Of a DNA stretch of 64,000 bases, positions 35,488 through 44,645 are shown one piece after another. Position 1 is the stretch's first letter. Every line of letters begins with the position of its first letter. A program made the position numbers and the translations under genes. The stretch spans positions 141,278-205,277 of the forward strand of contig JBFWZA010000012.1 in NCBI GenBank assembly GCA_050185825.1. The letters are read 5' to 3'. Source of the stretch: SZUA-309 sp050185825. GTDB lineage: Bacteria > Pseudomonadota > Gammaproteobacteria > Pseudomonadales > Azotimanducaceae. The notes below the pieces were generated by a model. The model saw nothing but the letters and a program-made list of their open reading frames with translations, did not search any database and was not told the DNA's origin.

Positions 35488-35514
35488 CAGGTCTATTCGA
35501 ATAAAGGAGACCTG
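35488..35514 (-). promoter_or_regulatory. Inverted repeat upstream of purK
   Basis: CAGGTCT and AGACCTG (7 bp each) flank 13 bp that contain the palindrome ATTCGAAT. It lies 48-74 bp upstream of the purK GTG within a 225-bp intergenic region, so it could be an operator or a leader stem. It does not resemble the PurR box. Confidence 0.4.
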
Positions 35515-35587
35515 TAATTCGATCAAACCGATGTAACGGCTTGACCGAAAGGTTCACTGCAAAGTTCGGTAAAGCGGAACTCCGGCG

Positions 35588-35606
35588 GCGGAAAAACCCG
35601 CTTTTT
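35588..35606 (+). terminator. Terminator-like hairpin in the purK/TerB-like intergenic region
   Basis: GCGG and CCGC flank AAAAAC and are followed by TTTTT on the plus strand. An overlapping fold pairs GGAAAAA with TTTTTCC. The stem is only 4 GC pairs. No plus-strand gene lies directly upstream, so it could be a leader attenuator for the gene at 35666 or stop stray transcripts. Confidence 0.3.
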
Positions 35607-35665
35607 CCTGCCCGCATCCCCAGGGACCATACCCGGGTCTGCAACGTAGAAGACAGAGGTGTCGG

Positions 35666-36097
35666 ATGAAGCTGAACAAAGTCATCGACGCGAGCCGGGC
35701 CGCGGATGGACCGGCAGCTTCCCTGCTGGCGCGCGCTGTGATTGCGGCTGCCGCCGCCGACGGCCACACCAGTGCCCGGGACCGGCGCTGCATCCGGTTG
35801 CTGCTCGATGCGCTTGCGTTGACGAACATCGAGAAGCGACTGCTGATCGATGAGCTCGACAGGCCGCTGAAACTGCACGAGGTTGCCGAGCAGGCGCTGG
35901 CGATGGGCGCCGCGATGGAGGTCTACCGCGTCTCGGCGCTGATCATCGATCGGCGCCGATCCCGAGGCAGGGTCTATCTTGCAGACCTGGCGGAGATTCT
36001 CGCGCTGCCGCCGCCGCTGGTTCGGCAGATCCACGAAGAGGTGATGGCGTCTCTGCTGGAGCCCGTTGCCACGGCGGTATCAGGACGGGCGGCCTGA
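35666..36097 (+). CDS. DUF533/TerB-like protein
   Basis: 143 residues. The TerB-like helical fold is suggested by AVIAAAAADGHTSARDRRCIRLL, DELDRPLKLHEVAEQ and VYLADLAEILALPPPLVRQIHEEV, which match the C-terminal domain of DUF533 (YebE-type) proteins. The function of that family is unclear. No signal peptide. Convergent with yceH (25 bp between stops). Confidence 0.75.
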   Translation: MKLNKVIDASRAADGPAASLLARAVIAAAAADGHTSARDRRCIRLLLDALALTNIEKRLLIDELDRPLKLHEVAEQALAMGAAMEVYRVSALIIDRRRSRGRVYLADLAEILALPPPLVRQIHEEVMASLLEPVATAVSGRAA

Positions 36098-36122
36098 TCG
36101 GTCGGTGGACGTCCGATGGACC

Positions 36123-36794
36123 TCAGGGCGTTCCCGCACCCAGCTCATCGATCTGGCGACGCAATTCAGCCACTTCCGCTTCCAGTGCCGCCACCCGGGC
36201 CTCGAGGGACGCGGTCTGCCCGGCGGCGGATGATCCGCCGGACTGCCGGCTCTGGTTCGCGCGGGCGGCGACCGGCGGCGGGGCGTTGCCTGACAGCAGG
36301 TGCATCCATGCCGAGTCCCGCCTGCCGGGTTCCCGCGGCAGCTCCGCCACCAGCGGGCCGCCCGTGCGGTCCCGGAGTCCTTCGAGGGTTTCCAGCACCT
36401 CGTCGTTGTCTGCAAAGGTGTGCAGCCGGCCGACGTTCGCTCTGAGCTCGCCGGGTGTGCGCGGCCCGCGGAGCAGCAGCACCGTCATGATGGCGAACTG
36501 GGCCGGATCGAACTGCCAGTCGGAGAAGGGGGTGTTGCACAGCCGCTGGCTGTACTTCGCCGCCTGGGTCCGGAAATTCTCGTCCGTCCGGATCAGGCGC
36601 TTGCCCTCCAGCGAGCGGACGGTGGCCTGCACCTCGCCGGGCGACAGGTTCATCACCGGCTCGCGTGACGACTTCTGGTTGCAGGCGTTGGTCAGGGCGT
36701 TCAGCGTCAGCGGGTAGATGTCCGGCGTGATCACGGACTTCTCCATGAGGCAGCCGATCACCCGGGCTTCTCTGTCGGTAAGCTCGATGGGCAT
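36123..36794 (-). CDS. yceH: YceH-family (DUF480) protein
   Basis: 223 residues. Winged-helix pair: LTDREARVIGCLMEKSVITPDIYPL, SLNALTNACNQKSSR-type segment and MTVLLLRGPRTPGELRANV; a C-terminal coiled coil (LEARVAALEAEVAELRRQIDEL) is common in the family. Unknown role, possibly DNA-binding. The epoxide-hydrolase-like gene ends 5 bp upstream on the same strand. Confidence 0.92.
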   Translation of the reverse strand: MPIELTDREARVIGCLMEKSVITPDIYPLTLNALTNACNQKSSREPVMNLSPGEVQATVRSLEGKRLIRTDENFRTQAAKYSQRLCNTPFSDWQFDPAQFAIMTVLLLRGPRTPGELRANVGRLHTFADNDEVLETLEGLRDRTGGPLVAELPREPGRRDSAWMHLLSGNAPPPVAARANQSRQSGGSSAAGQTASLEARVAALEAEVAELRRQIDELGAGTP

Positions 36795-36799
36795 GTCGG

Positions 36800-37927
36800 T
36801 TACGGCGAGTCCGGCGCGTCCAGCTCGGCGAGAAACGCGAGCACCGCAGCGTTCGTGGCATCCGCCGCCTCCTGCTGCACCCAGTGGCCGACGCCCGGAA
36901 GGAGCACCACGCCCCGGAGGTCCGGGACCGTATCGGCCATCATCGCCTGCAGATCGTCCTTCGAGGCGCCGCCGATCACCAGATCCTGGGCACCGGCGAC
37001 GAACAGCGTCGGCACCTCGATGCGCGCGTCCGCGAGTGCGGCGGTGAGCTCCCAGTTCCGGCCGATGTTCCGGTAGTAGTTCAGGCCGCCCCGAAAGCCG
37101 GCAGCTTCGAACTGACTGACGTAGTAGTCGAGGTCCGCCTCGGTGAGCCAGTCCGGCAATCCCAGGGGCTCACCGATGCGCACAATCCAGCCGCCCGCGG
37201 AACGCTTCGGGTCCGTCACCTCCGGCGGCTGGCGCGGTGAGTTCGGTGACTGGTAGATGCGGAACAGGAAGTCGCGGACGTTGGCGTCGTACTCCGCTTC
37301 GGCCACGCCGCCCGGCTCGTTGTGGTAGAGCATGTAGAAGAAGTTGTCGCCGAAGTTCTGGCGCATGCCGTCCATGGGGTTGGTCGGACCGCGGCCACCG
37401 TGCGGGACGCTCATCAGCACCAGCGCCCGGAACCGGTCCGGATGCAGCAGCACGGTGTGCGCCGCCACCGGCGAGCCCCAGTCGTGGCCCACCATCACCG
37501 CCCGCTCGACACCGAGCGCATCCAGGATGCCCACCATGTCTGCCGCCAGGGTGACGACGTCGTAGGCGTTCACGTCCTCCGGCGCGTCGGAGCCGCCGTA
37601 ACCCCGCATATCGGGCGCCACGGCGCGGTAACCGGCCTCAGCCAGGGCGGCGAGCTGATGGCGCCAGGAGTACCAGGACTCCGGCCAGCCGTGGGCGAGC
37701 AGCACCACGGGTCCTTCGCCCATCTCGGCCACGCGCAGGCGGATGCCGTTGCTTTCCACCACGGACAATCGCACACCCGGCAGCAGTGTTTCCTCGAGGC
37801 TTGGTGCAGGGGCCATGGCCGTCTCCTCGGCAGGGGTGGAGGGCTCTGTGGACTTCGGCTCCTGGCCACAGGCCGACAGTGCGAGCAGCGCGGTCAGCAG
37901 CCAGGTTCCATTGCTTGCGACGTTCAT
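36800..37927 (-). CDS. Epoxide-hydrolase-like alpha/beta hydrolase, lipoprotein
   Basis: 375 residues from ATG 37927. A lipobox (LLALSAC, Cys 20) marks a lipoprotein. Epoxide hydrolase features: HGWPESWYSW (oxyanion motif, about 79), nucleophile Asp in VGHDWGSPVA (Asp149) and catalytic His in LPGVGHWVQQE. Likely opens epoxides or dehalogenates; the substrate is unknown. Like the carboxylesterase at 10372 it is an exported hydrolase. Confidence 0.88.
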   Translation of the reverse strand: MNVASNGTWLLTALLALSACGQEPKSTEPSTPAEETAMAPAPSLEETLLPGVRLSVVESNGIRLRVAEMGEGPVVLLAHGWPESWYSWRHQLAALAEAGYRAVAPDMRGYGGSDAPEDVNAYDVVTLAADMVGILDALGVERAVMVGHDWGSPVAAHTVLLHPDRFRALVLMSVPHGGRGPTNPMDGMRQNFGDNFFYMLYHNEPGGVAEAEYDANVRDFLFRIYQSPNSPRQPPEVTDPKRSAGGWIVRIGEPLGLPDWLTEADLDYYVSQFEAAGFRGGLNYYRNIGRNWELTAALADARIEVPTLFVAGAQDLVIGGASKDDLQAMMADTVPDLRGVVLLPGVGHWVQQEAADATNAAVLAFLAELDAPDSP

Positions 37928-38041
37928 AGCGCTTCTCCCCCGTGCACGTTTTCCCCCGGTCGATCCGCCGGGATCAACTGCGGTATCTTCTAACGCCCGG
38001 TGGTGGAACACAAACCGCCGGGTTCACTTCAGGGGAGAGAC

Positions 38042-41000
38042 ATGCAGGACAGGACTGGGAGGCGGGACGTGCCGCCGTTCAGACGGATACTCATCGCCAA
38101 TCGGGGTGAGATCGCCGTCCGCATCGCCCGGGCGGCGGCCGGGCTCGGGGTGGAAACGGTCGGCGTATTCGCGCCCGTGGATGCGCTGTCGCTGCACACG
38201 CGCTGCGTGACCGAACCGCAGCCCCTGCCGGACGCCGGTGATCCCGTGAGCGCCTATCTGGACATGGACGCACTGCTCGCGGTCGCGCGGGAGACGGGTT
38301 GTGATGCGGTGCATCCCGGCTACGGGTTTCTCTCGGAGAACGCGACGTTCGCACGCCGCTGCGCGGAAGCGGGGCTCGTCTTCGTCGGCCCGAGCGCGGA
38401 CGTGCTGGCCCTGTTCGGCGACAAGGTGCGGGCCCGGGCGTTTGCCCGGGAGCTCGGGGTGCCCACCATACCCGGCAGCCCGGATGCGCTGGGCAGCGTG
38501 GAAGCCGCCATCGCTGCCGCCGCGGAAGCGGGCTATCCGGTGATGCTCAAGGCGTCGGCCGGAGGCGGCGGCCGCGGCATGCGGCTGGTGCGTTCGGAAT
38601 CGGAGATGGCGGACGCCTTTGCGCGCTGCACCGGTGAGGCGCAGTCGGCGTTCGGCAACGGCAGCCTGTTCCTGGAGAAGCACATCGAGCGACCCAGGCA
38701 CATCGAGATACAGGTGCTCGGCGATCACACCGGGAACGTGATCCATCTGCGCGAGCGGGACTGCTCCATCCAGATCCGCCACCAGAAGGTGGTCGAGATC
38801 GCCCCGGCGACCGGTCTGGACCCGGCGCTGCTGGAACGGATGCTCGACGATGCCGTGCGGATGGCGACAAGTGCCGGTTACACGAATGCGGGCACCGTGG
38901 AATTCCTTGTCAGGCCGGAAGAGAGCGCCTGCTGGTTCATCGAGTGCAACCCGCGGATCCAGGTGGAGCACACGGTCACCGAGCAGGTGATGGGCGTGGA
39001 TCTGGTGGAAGCGCAGATCCGTCTGGCTGCCGGCGCGACGCTCGCCGAGCTCGGCCTCGAGGACCAGACGCGGGTGGGCGAACCGAGGGGGTACGCGATT
39101 CAGGCCAGGGTGGTCGCTCAGGGCGTGGGTGCCATCAGCGCCTACAAGGAGCCGTCGGGAGCGGGAATCCGGGTGGATGCCAACGGCTACGCCGGCTACG
39201 CGCCGCCGCCGCAGTTCGACCCGCTGCTGGCCAAGGTGATCTGCAGCACGCCGGCCGGGAGCAGCTTTCCGGCCGCCGTGGCGAAAACACGCCGCGCGCT
39301 CGGCGAGTTCCACATCGGCGCGCTGCCGACCAATCTCGCGCTGCTCGATCGGATCCTGGCGCACGAGCAGGTGCTCTCCGGTGACGCCCGCACCACGCTC
39401 ACTGCGGAGGCGCCCGAGCTCGCCCGCAGCACCGGTTCTGCTGCGACGAAGAGCGCCACCGTGGCTCTGCTCGAGCAGCAGGCCCTGAGCCTGGGTGCCG
39501 GCGCCCGCGCGCCGGTCGGACACGAGCCCACCCACCTGCCGCAGGTTGCGGTGGGTGAGGGCGAGGTCGGCGTGGAAGCGGCGATGACGGGCCGCATCGT
39601 GAGCGTCAGCGCCGCCGAGGGCGACGTGGTGTCCAGGGGCGACACGCTGGCTGTGGTCAGCGCCATGAAGATGGAGTCCATTCTCAGCGCGCCCTGCGCC
39701 GGCACCGTGGCAGCCGCGCTCACGCTCGCCGAGGGCGACAGCGTCGGTGCGGGCCAGAGGCTCTTTGCCATCACGCCTGCTGCGGAGGCTGACGACGCAG
39801 ACGCGGGCAGCGATGCGCAGACCTGGGGTCCGACCCTCGAGGAGGTCGCGACGCTGAAGGGGCTGGCGCAGGCCCGCCTGGCACCCGGCTCCGAGGATCC
39901 GGGCGTGGTCCGGCAGCGGGAGCGGGGCAAGCTCACCTGTCGGGAGCGCATAGACCTGCTGCTCGACCCGGGTTCGTTCAGGGAGGTGGGCAGCATTGCC
40001 GGATTCGCGTCCTACGACGGGGACGGCCACATCTCGGCATTCACCCCGGCGAACAGCGTCGGCGGCTGGGGCACCATCGCCGAGCGGCCGGTGGTGGTCT
40101 GCGCGGACGACTTCACTTCCCGCGGCGGTCACGCGGACGGCGCGATCGGCGCGAAGAGCGGCTATCTCGACCGCCTCGCCATGGAGATGCGTATTCCGTC
40201 GCTGCGGCTGCTCGACGGATCGTCGGGCGGTGGCAGCGTGGCGGCCATGGTGCCGGAGCAGAAGAAGTCGGGCGAGAGCCGTGCCAAGGAGAGCTCCGGG
40301 GCCATTGAAGCGGGGCGACCCAGGGTGGCGGGCGGCGGCGGTTCCTTCCTGCCCGGGCATCTGGGCAGCAGCATGTACGCAGAGCAGCTCGCCACGGTGC
40401 CGGTGGTGAACCTGCTGCTCGGCAGCGTGGTGGGCATCGGCGCGGCCAAGGCGGTGCTCGGCCACTTCTCGGTGATGGTGCGCGACATCGCGCAGCTCTT
40501 CGTGGCGGGGCCGCCCGTGGTCTCCCACGCCATGGGTTACGACATCACGAAGGAGGACCTGGGCGGCTGGCACATTCACTGCCGGAACGGCTCCGTGGAC
40601 AATCTGGCGGAGACCGAGGCCGACGCCATGGCGCAGGCGCGGCGCTTTCTCTCTTACCTGCCGGCGTCGGTCTACGAGGCGCCGCCCGTCCTGCCGCCGG
40701 ACCCGGCGGACCCGCCGGATCGCCGGGAAGAGGCGCTCTTCACGCTGATTCCCCGGAGCCGCACCGCCACTTTCGACGTGCGCAAGGCGATCCGGCTCAT
40801 GGCGGATCGGGATTCCTTCTTCGAGATCGGCCGGTTGTGGGGCACGGACCAGGTGGTGGGTTTCGCACGCTTCAACGGCCGTGCCGTCGGCGTCATCGCC
40901 TCCGACAGCCAGCACGCCAACGGCGGCGCGCTGACGGCGGACGGCTGCGACAAGCTCACCCGGCATCTGGATCTCTGCGATCTGTTTCACCTGCCCGTGC

Positions 41001-41482
41001 TGAATCTGGTGGACAATCCCGGCTTCGCGGTGGGTCTCGAGCACGAGCTCGCCGGCACGATCCGCAAGGGCGGTGAGTGGATGGTGGCCTTCGCCCAGAC
41101 GAAGGTGCCGATCTTCACCGTGATCATGCGCCGCAGCTTCGGCGTCGCCGGCAACAACTACGCCACACCCCGTTCGCGGCCGTCCGTGCGCGTCGTCTGG
41201 CCGGCGGCGGACGTGGGCGGCATTCCCCCGGAGGGTGGCATCGAAGCGGCGTACAAGCGCCAGCTTGCCGAAGCCGAGGACCCGGTGGCGTTTCGCGCGG
41301 AGCTCATGGCCCGGATCGAGAGCGCCCGGGGCCCCGTGGGGCCGCTCAGCCGTTTCCAGATGGAGGAGATGATCGATCCGCGGGATACCCGCCGCTACGT
41401 CTGTGAGTGGATCGACGCGGCGTACCGGGTAATCTCCGCCCCCGGTCAGCTGGTCTCCCGGCCGCTGCAGTTCCGACCCTGA
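38042..41482 (+). CDS. Single-chain biotin-dependent acyl-CoA carboxylase (BC-BCCP-CT)
   Basis: 1146 residues from ATG 38042 (GGGGAGAG upstream). Domains in order: biotin carboxylase (about 13-460; RRILIANRGEIAVR, ATP-grasp ASAGGGGRGM at 171, FIECNPRIQVEHTVTEQ), a biotin carrier domain (about 510-595; biotinyl Lys in SAMKMES, about 543), and carboxyltransferase N and C halves (about 610-1146; GGHADGAIGAKSG, GSSGGGSVA, DNPGFAVGLEHE, RRSFGVAGNNYATP). The order BC-BCCP-CT in one chain is that of the long-chain acyl-CoA carboxylases described from mycobacteria and some proteobacteria. Carboxylates an acyl-CoA with ATP and bicarbonate; the chain length is not known. Confidence 0.92.
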   Translation: MQDRTGRRDVPPFRRILIANRGEIAVRIARAAAGLGVETVGVFAPVDALSLHTRCVTEPQPLPDAGDPVSAYLDMDALLAVARETGCDAVHPGYGFLSENATFARRCAEAGLVFVGPSADVLALFGDKVRARAFARELGVPTIPGSPDALGSVEAAIAAAAEAGYPVMLKASAGGGGRGMRLVRSESEMADAFARCTGEAQSAFGNGSLFLEKHIERPRHIEIQVLGDHTGNVIHLRERDCSIQIRHQKVVEIAPATGLDPALLERMLDDAVRMATSAGYTNAGTVEFLVRPEESACWFIECNPRIQVEHTVTEQVMGVDLVEAQIRLAAGATLAELGLEDQTRVGEPRGYAIQARVVAQGVGAISAYKEPSGAGIRVDANGYAGYAPPPQFDPLLAKVICSTPAGSSFPAAVAKTRRALGEFHIGALPTNLALLDRILAHEQVLSGDARTTLTAEAPELARSTGSAATKSATVALLEQQALSLGAGARAPVGHEPTHLPQVAVGEGEVGVEAAMTGRIVSVSAAEGDVVSRGDTLAVVSAMKMESILSAPCAGTVAAALTLAEGDSVGAGQRLFAITPAAEADDADAGSDAQTWGPTLEEVATLKGLAQARLAPGSEDPGVVRQRERGKLTCRERIDLLLDPGSFREVGSIAGFASYDGDGHISAFTPANSVGGWGTIAERPVVVCADDFTSRGGHADGAIGAKSGYLDRLAMEMRIPSLRLLDGSSGGGSVAAMVPEQKKSGESRAKESSGAIEAGRPRVAGGGGSFLPGHLGSSMYAEQLATVPVVNLLLGSVVGIGAAKAVLGHFSVMVRDIAQLFVAGPPVVSHAMGYDITKEDLGGWHIHCRNGSVDNLAETEADAMAQARRFLSYLPASVYEAPPVLPPDPADPPDRREEALFTLIPRSRTATFDVRKAIRLMADRDSFFEIGRLWGTDQVVGFARFNGRAVGVIASDSQHANGGALTADGCDKLTRHLDLCDLFHLPVLNLVDNPGFAVGLEHELAGTIRKGGEWMVAFAQTKVPIFTVIMRRSFGVAGNNYATPRSRPSVRVVWPAADVGGIPPEGGIEAAYKRQLAEAEDPVAFRAELMARIESARGPVGPLSRFQMEEMIDPRDTRRYVCEWIDAAYRVISAPGQLVSRPLQFRP

Positions 41483-41589
41483 AGCGCGAGGTTCGGACTA
41501 AGGGAAAGTACCTAGGCCTTCCGGGTCAACCGTTGTGGTGGTGAGGCGTTGTAACGGGTATCCAATCACGATGATAAGGAAGCATCACG

Positions 41590-41898
41590 ATGCGAACCCG
41601 AGGTAGAACGCTCCTGCTCTCACTGCTCGCCGCGACCGTCAGCGTCCCGGCGCTTGCCGATCACAACAGCAAATGGGGTGAGGGCTGGGCGAACATGCCG
41701 AACGACATCCACAACACCCGGATCGACACCCGGGGCGACAACGACGCGTTCCGCGATTTCGTCCGCTACGGCAACGGCGCCGACTCGGTGAACCGGTTCG
41801 AGACCGGCGACGCGCGCGGTAAGGCGAGATCCGTGGATCGCGGTCAGCGGCCGTCGTCTTCGACCCGCCAGGGGCAGGGAGGCGGCCGCGGACGCTGA
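41590..41898 (+). CDS. Small exported protein of unknown function
   Basis: 102 residues; SD AAGGA lies about 9 nt ahead of ATG 41590. Signal peptide about 1-23 (LLAATVSVPALA). The mature part starts ADHNSKWGEGWANMPNDIHN and ends in a Gly/Arg/Ser-rich tail. I do not recognise the family. A 107-bp gap with an AT-richer tract precedes it, so it may have its own promoter. Confidence 0.65.
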   Translation: MRTRGRTLLLSLLAATVSVPALADHNSKWGEGWANMPNDIHNTRIDTRGDNDAFRDFVRYGNGADSVNRFETGDARGKARSVDRGQRPSSSTRQGQGGGRGR

Positions 41899-41981
41899 TC
41901 CGCGCGACTGCTCCGGCGCGGCGCCTGCTCGCCGCGCCGCGGGCACTTGGCAGGCGACGCGACCGGCGGTAGCGTTCGCTC

Positions 41982-42302
41982 ATGTGCCGCCTGCCGACCT
42001 TTCTGCTTGCCGTCTGCCTGCTGCCGGTTTCCATGGCGGCCCTCGCCAACTCCATGCGCTGTGGTGACAGCCTGATTCAGCGCGGCTACACCTTTTTCGA
42101 AGTGCTCGAGCGCTGCGGCGAGCCCGATCTGCAGTACGCCTGGGACGAGGTCTACGTGCCCGGCGTGACCGCCCGACTCACGGAATGGGTCTACGAGCAG
42201 GGACCGAACAAATTCCGCCGCGTGCTCACCTTCGACAAAGGGCGGCTCGAGCGCATCGAGCTGCGGCCGAAGCCGGAAGTGTCGCTGGAGTCCATCGACT
42301 GA
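41982..42302 (+). CDS. DUF2845-family exported protein
   Basis: 106 residues with a signal peptide (FLLAVCLLPVSMAALA). The mature part SMRCGDSLIQRGYTFFEVLERCGEPD is the DUF2845 signature, with two Cys that may form a disulfide. The family is of unknown function in gammaproteobacteria. Convergent with the HAD gene, 13 bp apart. Confidence 0.85.
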   Translation: MCRLPTFLLAVCLLPVSMAALANSMRCGDSLIQRGYTFFEVLERCGEPDLQYAWDEVYVPGVTARLTEWVYEQGPNKFRRVLTFDKGRLERIELRPKPEVSLESID

Positions 42303-42315
42303 AGCGTGGTCGGTT

Positions 42316-43119
42316 TCAGGACAGAAGATTGCGGTGAATCCAATCCGCGATCGTGTCCTCGTCGCAGTCACCAATGACCTGGTCAGCGGCTGCGTGGACG
42401 AGCTCGTGGCCGTTGCTCATGGCAATACCCGTACCCACCACCGACATCAGATCCAGGTCTGGCAGGTCATCGCCGAAGGCTATTGACGCCGAGAGATCCA
42501 GGCCGAGTTCGTCTGCAACCATTCCGAGCGCAGGTGCTTTGTCCACGTCAGCGGGTACGATGTTCAGAAATGTCTGCGCGTCCGCCGGGATGAATCGCAG
42601 CGCGGGGAACCCACGGGCAAGTCCCAGCGCTTCATCGAGCGCGCGACCCAGACCGTCTACGGCGATTTTGGTGACCTGTATGGGATCGATCAGGCCCTCG
42701 TGAACCACCATGTCAGGGGTGGCAGCGTGGACCGTCCAGAGGTCGTGCGCGTCGAGCGGATGGCTCAGGGCGAACCGCTGCCCGTCCGTCTCCAGGGAGT
42801 AGCGGAGATCGTGTGAGGTAGCACTGAGGGCGTCGAGCAGCGGCGTGAGGTCGGCTCCGACGTGACCCAGCAGCCGGGCATTCCCGGCGCCGGGAGACCA
42901 GATGGCCGCGCCGTTCAGGCTGATGGTCGTACAGAGGTCGAGGAGAGCGGATGGCAGAAACTGCCGGATGCTGCGGATCGGACGTGACGTGGCGATGACC
43001 AGAGTGAAACCGACGCTCGCTGCCTGCAGCAGTGCCTGAAGGTTGGACGTGCTGACGGACCGGTCGCGCCGCAGCAGCGTTCCGTCCAGATCGAAAACCA
43101 GTGCGCTGCAATTCGGCAT
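42316..43119 (-). CDS. HAD-superfamily Cof-type phosphatase
   Basis: 267 residues. HAD motifs: ALVFDLDGTLLRRD (nucleophile and acid Asp), ATSRP (motif II region), TKIAVDG and AFGDDLPDLDLM (motif IV). A C2-type cap lies between. Cof-type members dephosphorylate sugar or cofactor phosphates; the substrate is unknown. Confidence 0.9.
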   Translation of the reverse strand: MPNCSALVFDLDGTLLRRDRSVSTSNLQALLQAASVGFTLVIATSRPIRSIRQFLPSALLDLCTTISLNGAAIWSPGAGNARLLGHVGADLTPLLDALSATSHDLRYSLETDGQRFALSHPLDAHDLWTVHAATPDMVVHEGLIDPIQVTKIAVDGLGRALDEALGLARGFPALRFIPADAQTFLNIVPADVDKAPALGMVADELGLDLSASIAFGDDLPDLDLMSVVGTGIAMSNGHELVHAAADQVIGDCDEDTIADWIHRNLLS

Positions 43120-43139
43120 GCCCGTTTGCTCTGACGGCG

Positions 43140-44444
43140 TCAGTCTGCTGGTCCCTCACGGATTACAGCGGCCCGCTCCTGCGGTGCGTGCTCGTGACCG
43201 CGGTCGATGCGGGCGAGCCCGGGAAGCCACAGCCTCAGAAGCACGAGGCTCGTGCCGAGCAGCACGGCGGACAGCAGCAGCGCCAGATCGATACCCATCT
43301 GCTCCGCCACGGCGCTGACGGGAATGATGCCGAGGGGCATGAAGCCGTGGGCCATCATCATGATGGCCATCACCCGACCGCGGATCTCGTCCGGCAGCGC
43401 GATCTGGATCACGCTCATGTTGAGCGAGCCCATCACCGCACCGAACAGGCCCGTCACGGCGCCGAAGAACATGGCGCCGATGAGGTTGTCGGTGAGCGCA
43501 AAGGCGCCGACGAAGATCGCCCACAGATAGCCGGCGTAGAACATCACCTTGCCCTTGCCGCCGATGTCACCGGCCCGGGCCAGCAGCAGCGAGCCGCCGA
43601 GCGCCCCGACCCCCGCGGCGGTCATGAGCAGACCCAGGGTCTCGGGGCCACCGCCGATCACGTCGGCGTTGAACGCCGGCATGAGGAAGGTGACGGAGAA
43701 CCCGAAGGTCATGGGCACGAACCCCATCACCAGCAGGCCGAGCACCAGGCGCTCTTCGCGCATGAAGCGGAAACCTTCCACCACGTCCGCCATCGGGCTC
43801 TTACCGACCTGCTGGTGGGGATTGCCCTGATAGCGGATCAGCGCGGTACAGATCACGGAGATCAGGTACAGACCGGCGACGGTGAAGATGACGATGCCCA
43901 CACCTTCGGACGAGCTCGTGTCACCGCCGGCAAACAGCGCGATCAGCACGCCGGACAGCGCCGGTCCGACGATGCGGGCCAGGTTGAAGGTGGCGCTGGA
44001 CAGCGCCATGGCGTTGACGATCTGGTCCCGGCCGACGATCTCCGGCGTCACCGACGCCCGCGCCGGTATGGACAGTGCCAGCACCGTGCCGTTGAACACA
44101 CCGAAGTAGATGAAGTGCCAGAACGTCACCTCACCGGCGTAGACGATAGCGGCGAGGGCGGCCGTGGCCACGGTGTTGAGCATGCCGGAGACCACCATGA
44201 TGGCCCGCTTCCGCAGCCGGTCGGCGAGAACGCCGCCCGCCAGCGAGAAGACGACGGAGGGCAGCATGAACGACAGCATCACCCAGGTCAGCGCCATGGG
44301 CGAGGCGGTCATGTCGTAGATGAGCCAGCCCCGCGCCACGATCTGCATCTGCATGGCGAAGGTGGCCGCGATGTTGGCGAACCACAGCAGACGGAAGTCA
44401 CGGAAAGCCAGTGAGGAGAACATGCCGGAGGGGGTAGGCGCCAT
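43140..44444 (-). CDS. MFS transporter (MFS_3/EntS-like)
   Basis: 434 residues from ATG 44444. About 12 membrane segments; LAFRDFRLLWFANIAATFAMQMQ at the start and GGVLADRLRKRAIMVVSGML (A-loop) are typical of the MFS_3 family, which includes EntS-type exporters. Lies 20 bp after the HAD gene stop on its own strand (the HAD gene is downstream). A hairpin at 44463-44481 lies just upstream of the start. Confidence 0.88.
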   Translation of the reverse strand: MAPTPSGMFSSLAFRDFRLLWFANIAATFAMQMQIVARGWLIYDMTASPMALTWVMLSFMLPSVVFSLAGGVLADRLRKRAIMVVSGMLNTVATAALAAIVYAGEVTFWHFIYFGVFNGTVLALSIPARASVTPEIVGRDQIVNAMALSSATFNLARIVGPALSGVLIALFAGGDTSSSEGVGIVIFTVAGLYLISVICTALIRYQGNPHQQVGKSPMADVVEGFRFMREERLVLGLLVMGFVPMTFGFSVTFLMPAFNADVIGGGPETLGLLMTAAGVGALGGSLLLARAGDIGGKGKVMFYAGYLWAIFVGAFALTDNLIGAMFFGAVTGLFGAVMGSLNMSVIQIALPDEIRGRVMAIMMMAHGFMPLGIIPVSAVAEQMGIDLALLLSAVLLGTSLVLLRLWLPGLARIDRGHEHAPQERAAVIREGPAD

Positions 44445-44462
44445 GACGGACGAGTATACATG

Positions 44463-44481
44463 GGCGGGCGGTGGGCCCGCC
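44463..44481 (-). repeat. 7-bp stem hairpin in the leader of the MFS gene
   Basis: GGCGGGC and GCCCGCC flank five bases, ending 18 nt before the MFS start on the minus strand. It could affect translation or be part of the 201-bp divergent region (44445-44645), in which nothing else is recognisable. Confidence 0.4.
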
Positions 44482-44645
44482 GCGCCGGACACGCGCACCA
44501 GATTCAGGCGGGAGCGGCCCCCGGAGGGTGCGGGCGACCCAATTCGGTGCGTCCAGCCCCATGCCCGGGCGGTATATCGGTGGTTCCGGCACCTGGCCCG
44601 TGTATTGCAATCTCCCGATGGAAGCCTGACGCAGGAATGCAGTGA

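Noticed and set aside
38024..41044. A minus-strand open frame of about 1000 codons
   Set aside because: It is exactly antisense to the carboxylase gene, which has all catalytic motifs. In GC-rich coding DNA the opposite strand often lacks stops. The product shows no family pattern.
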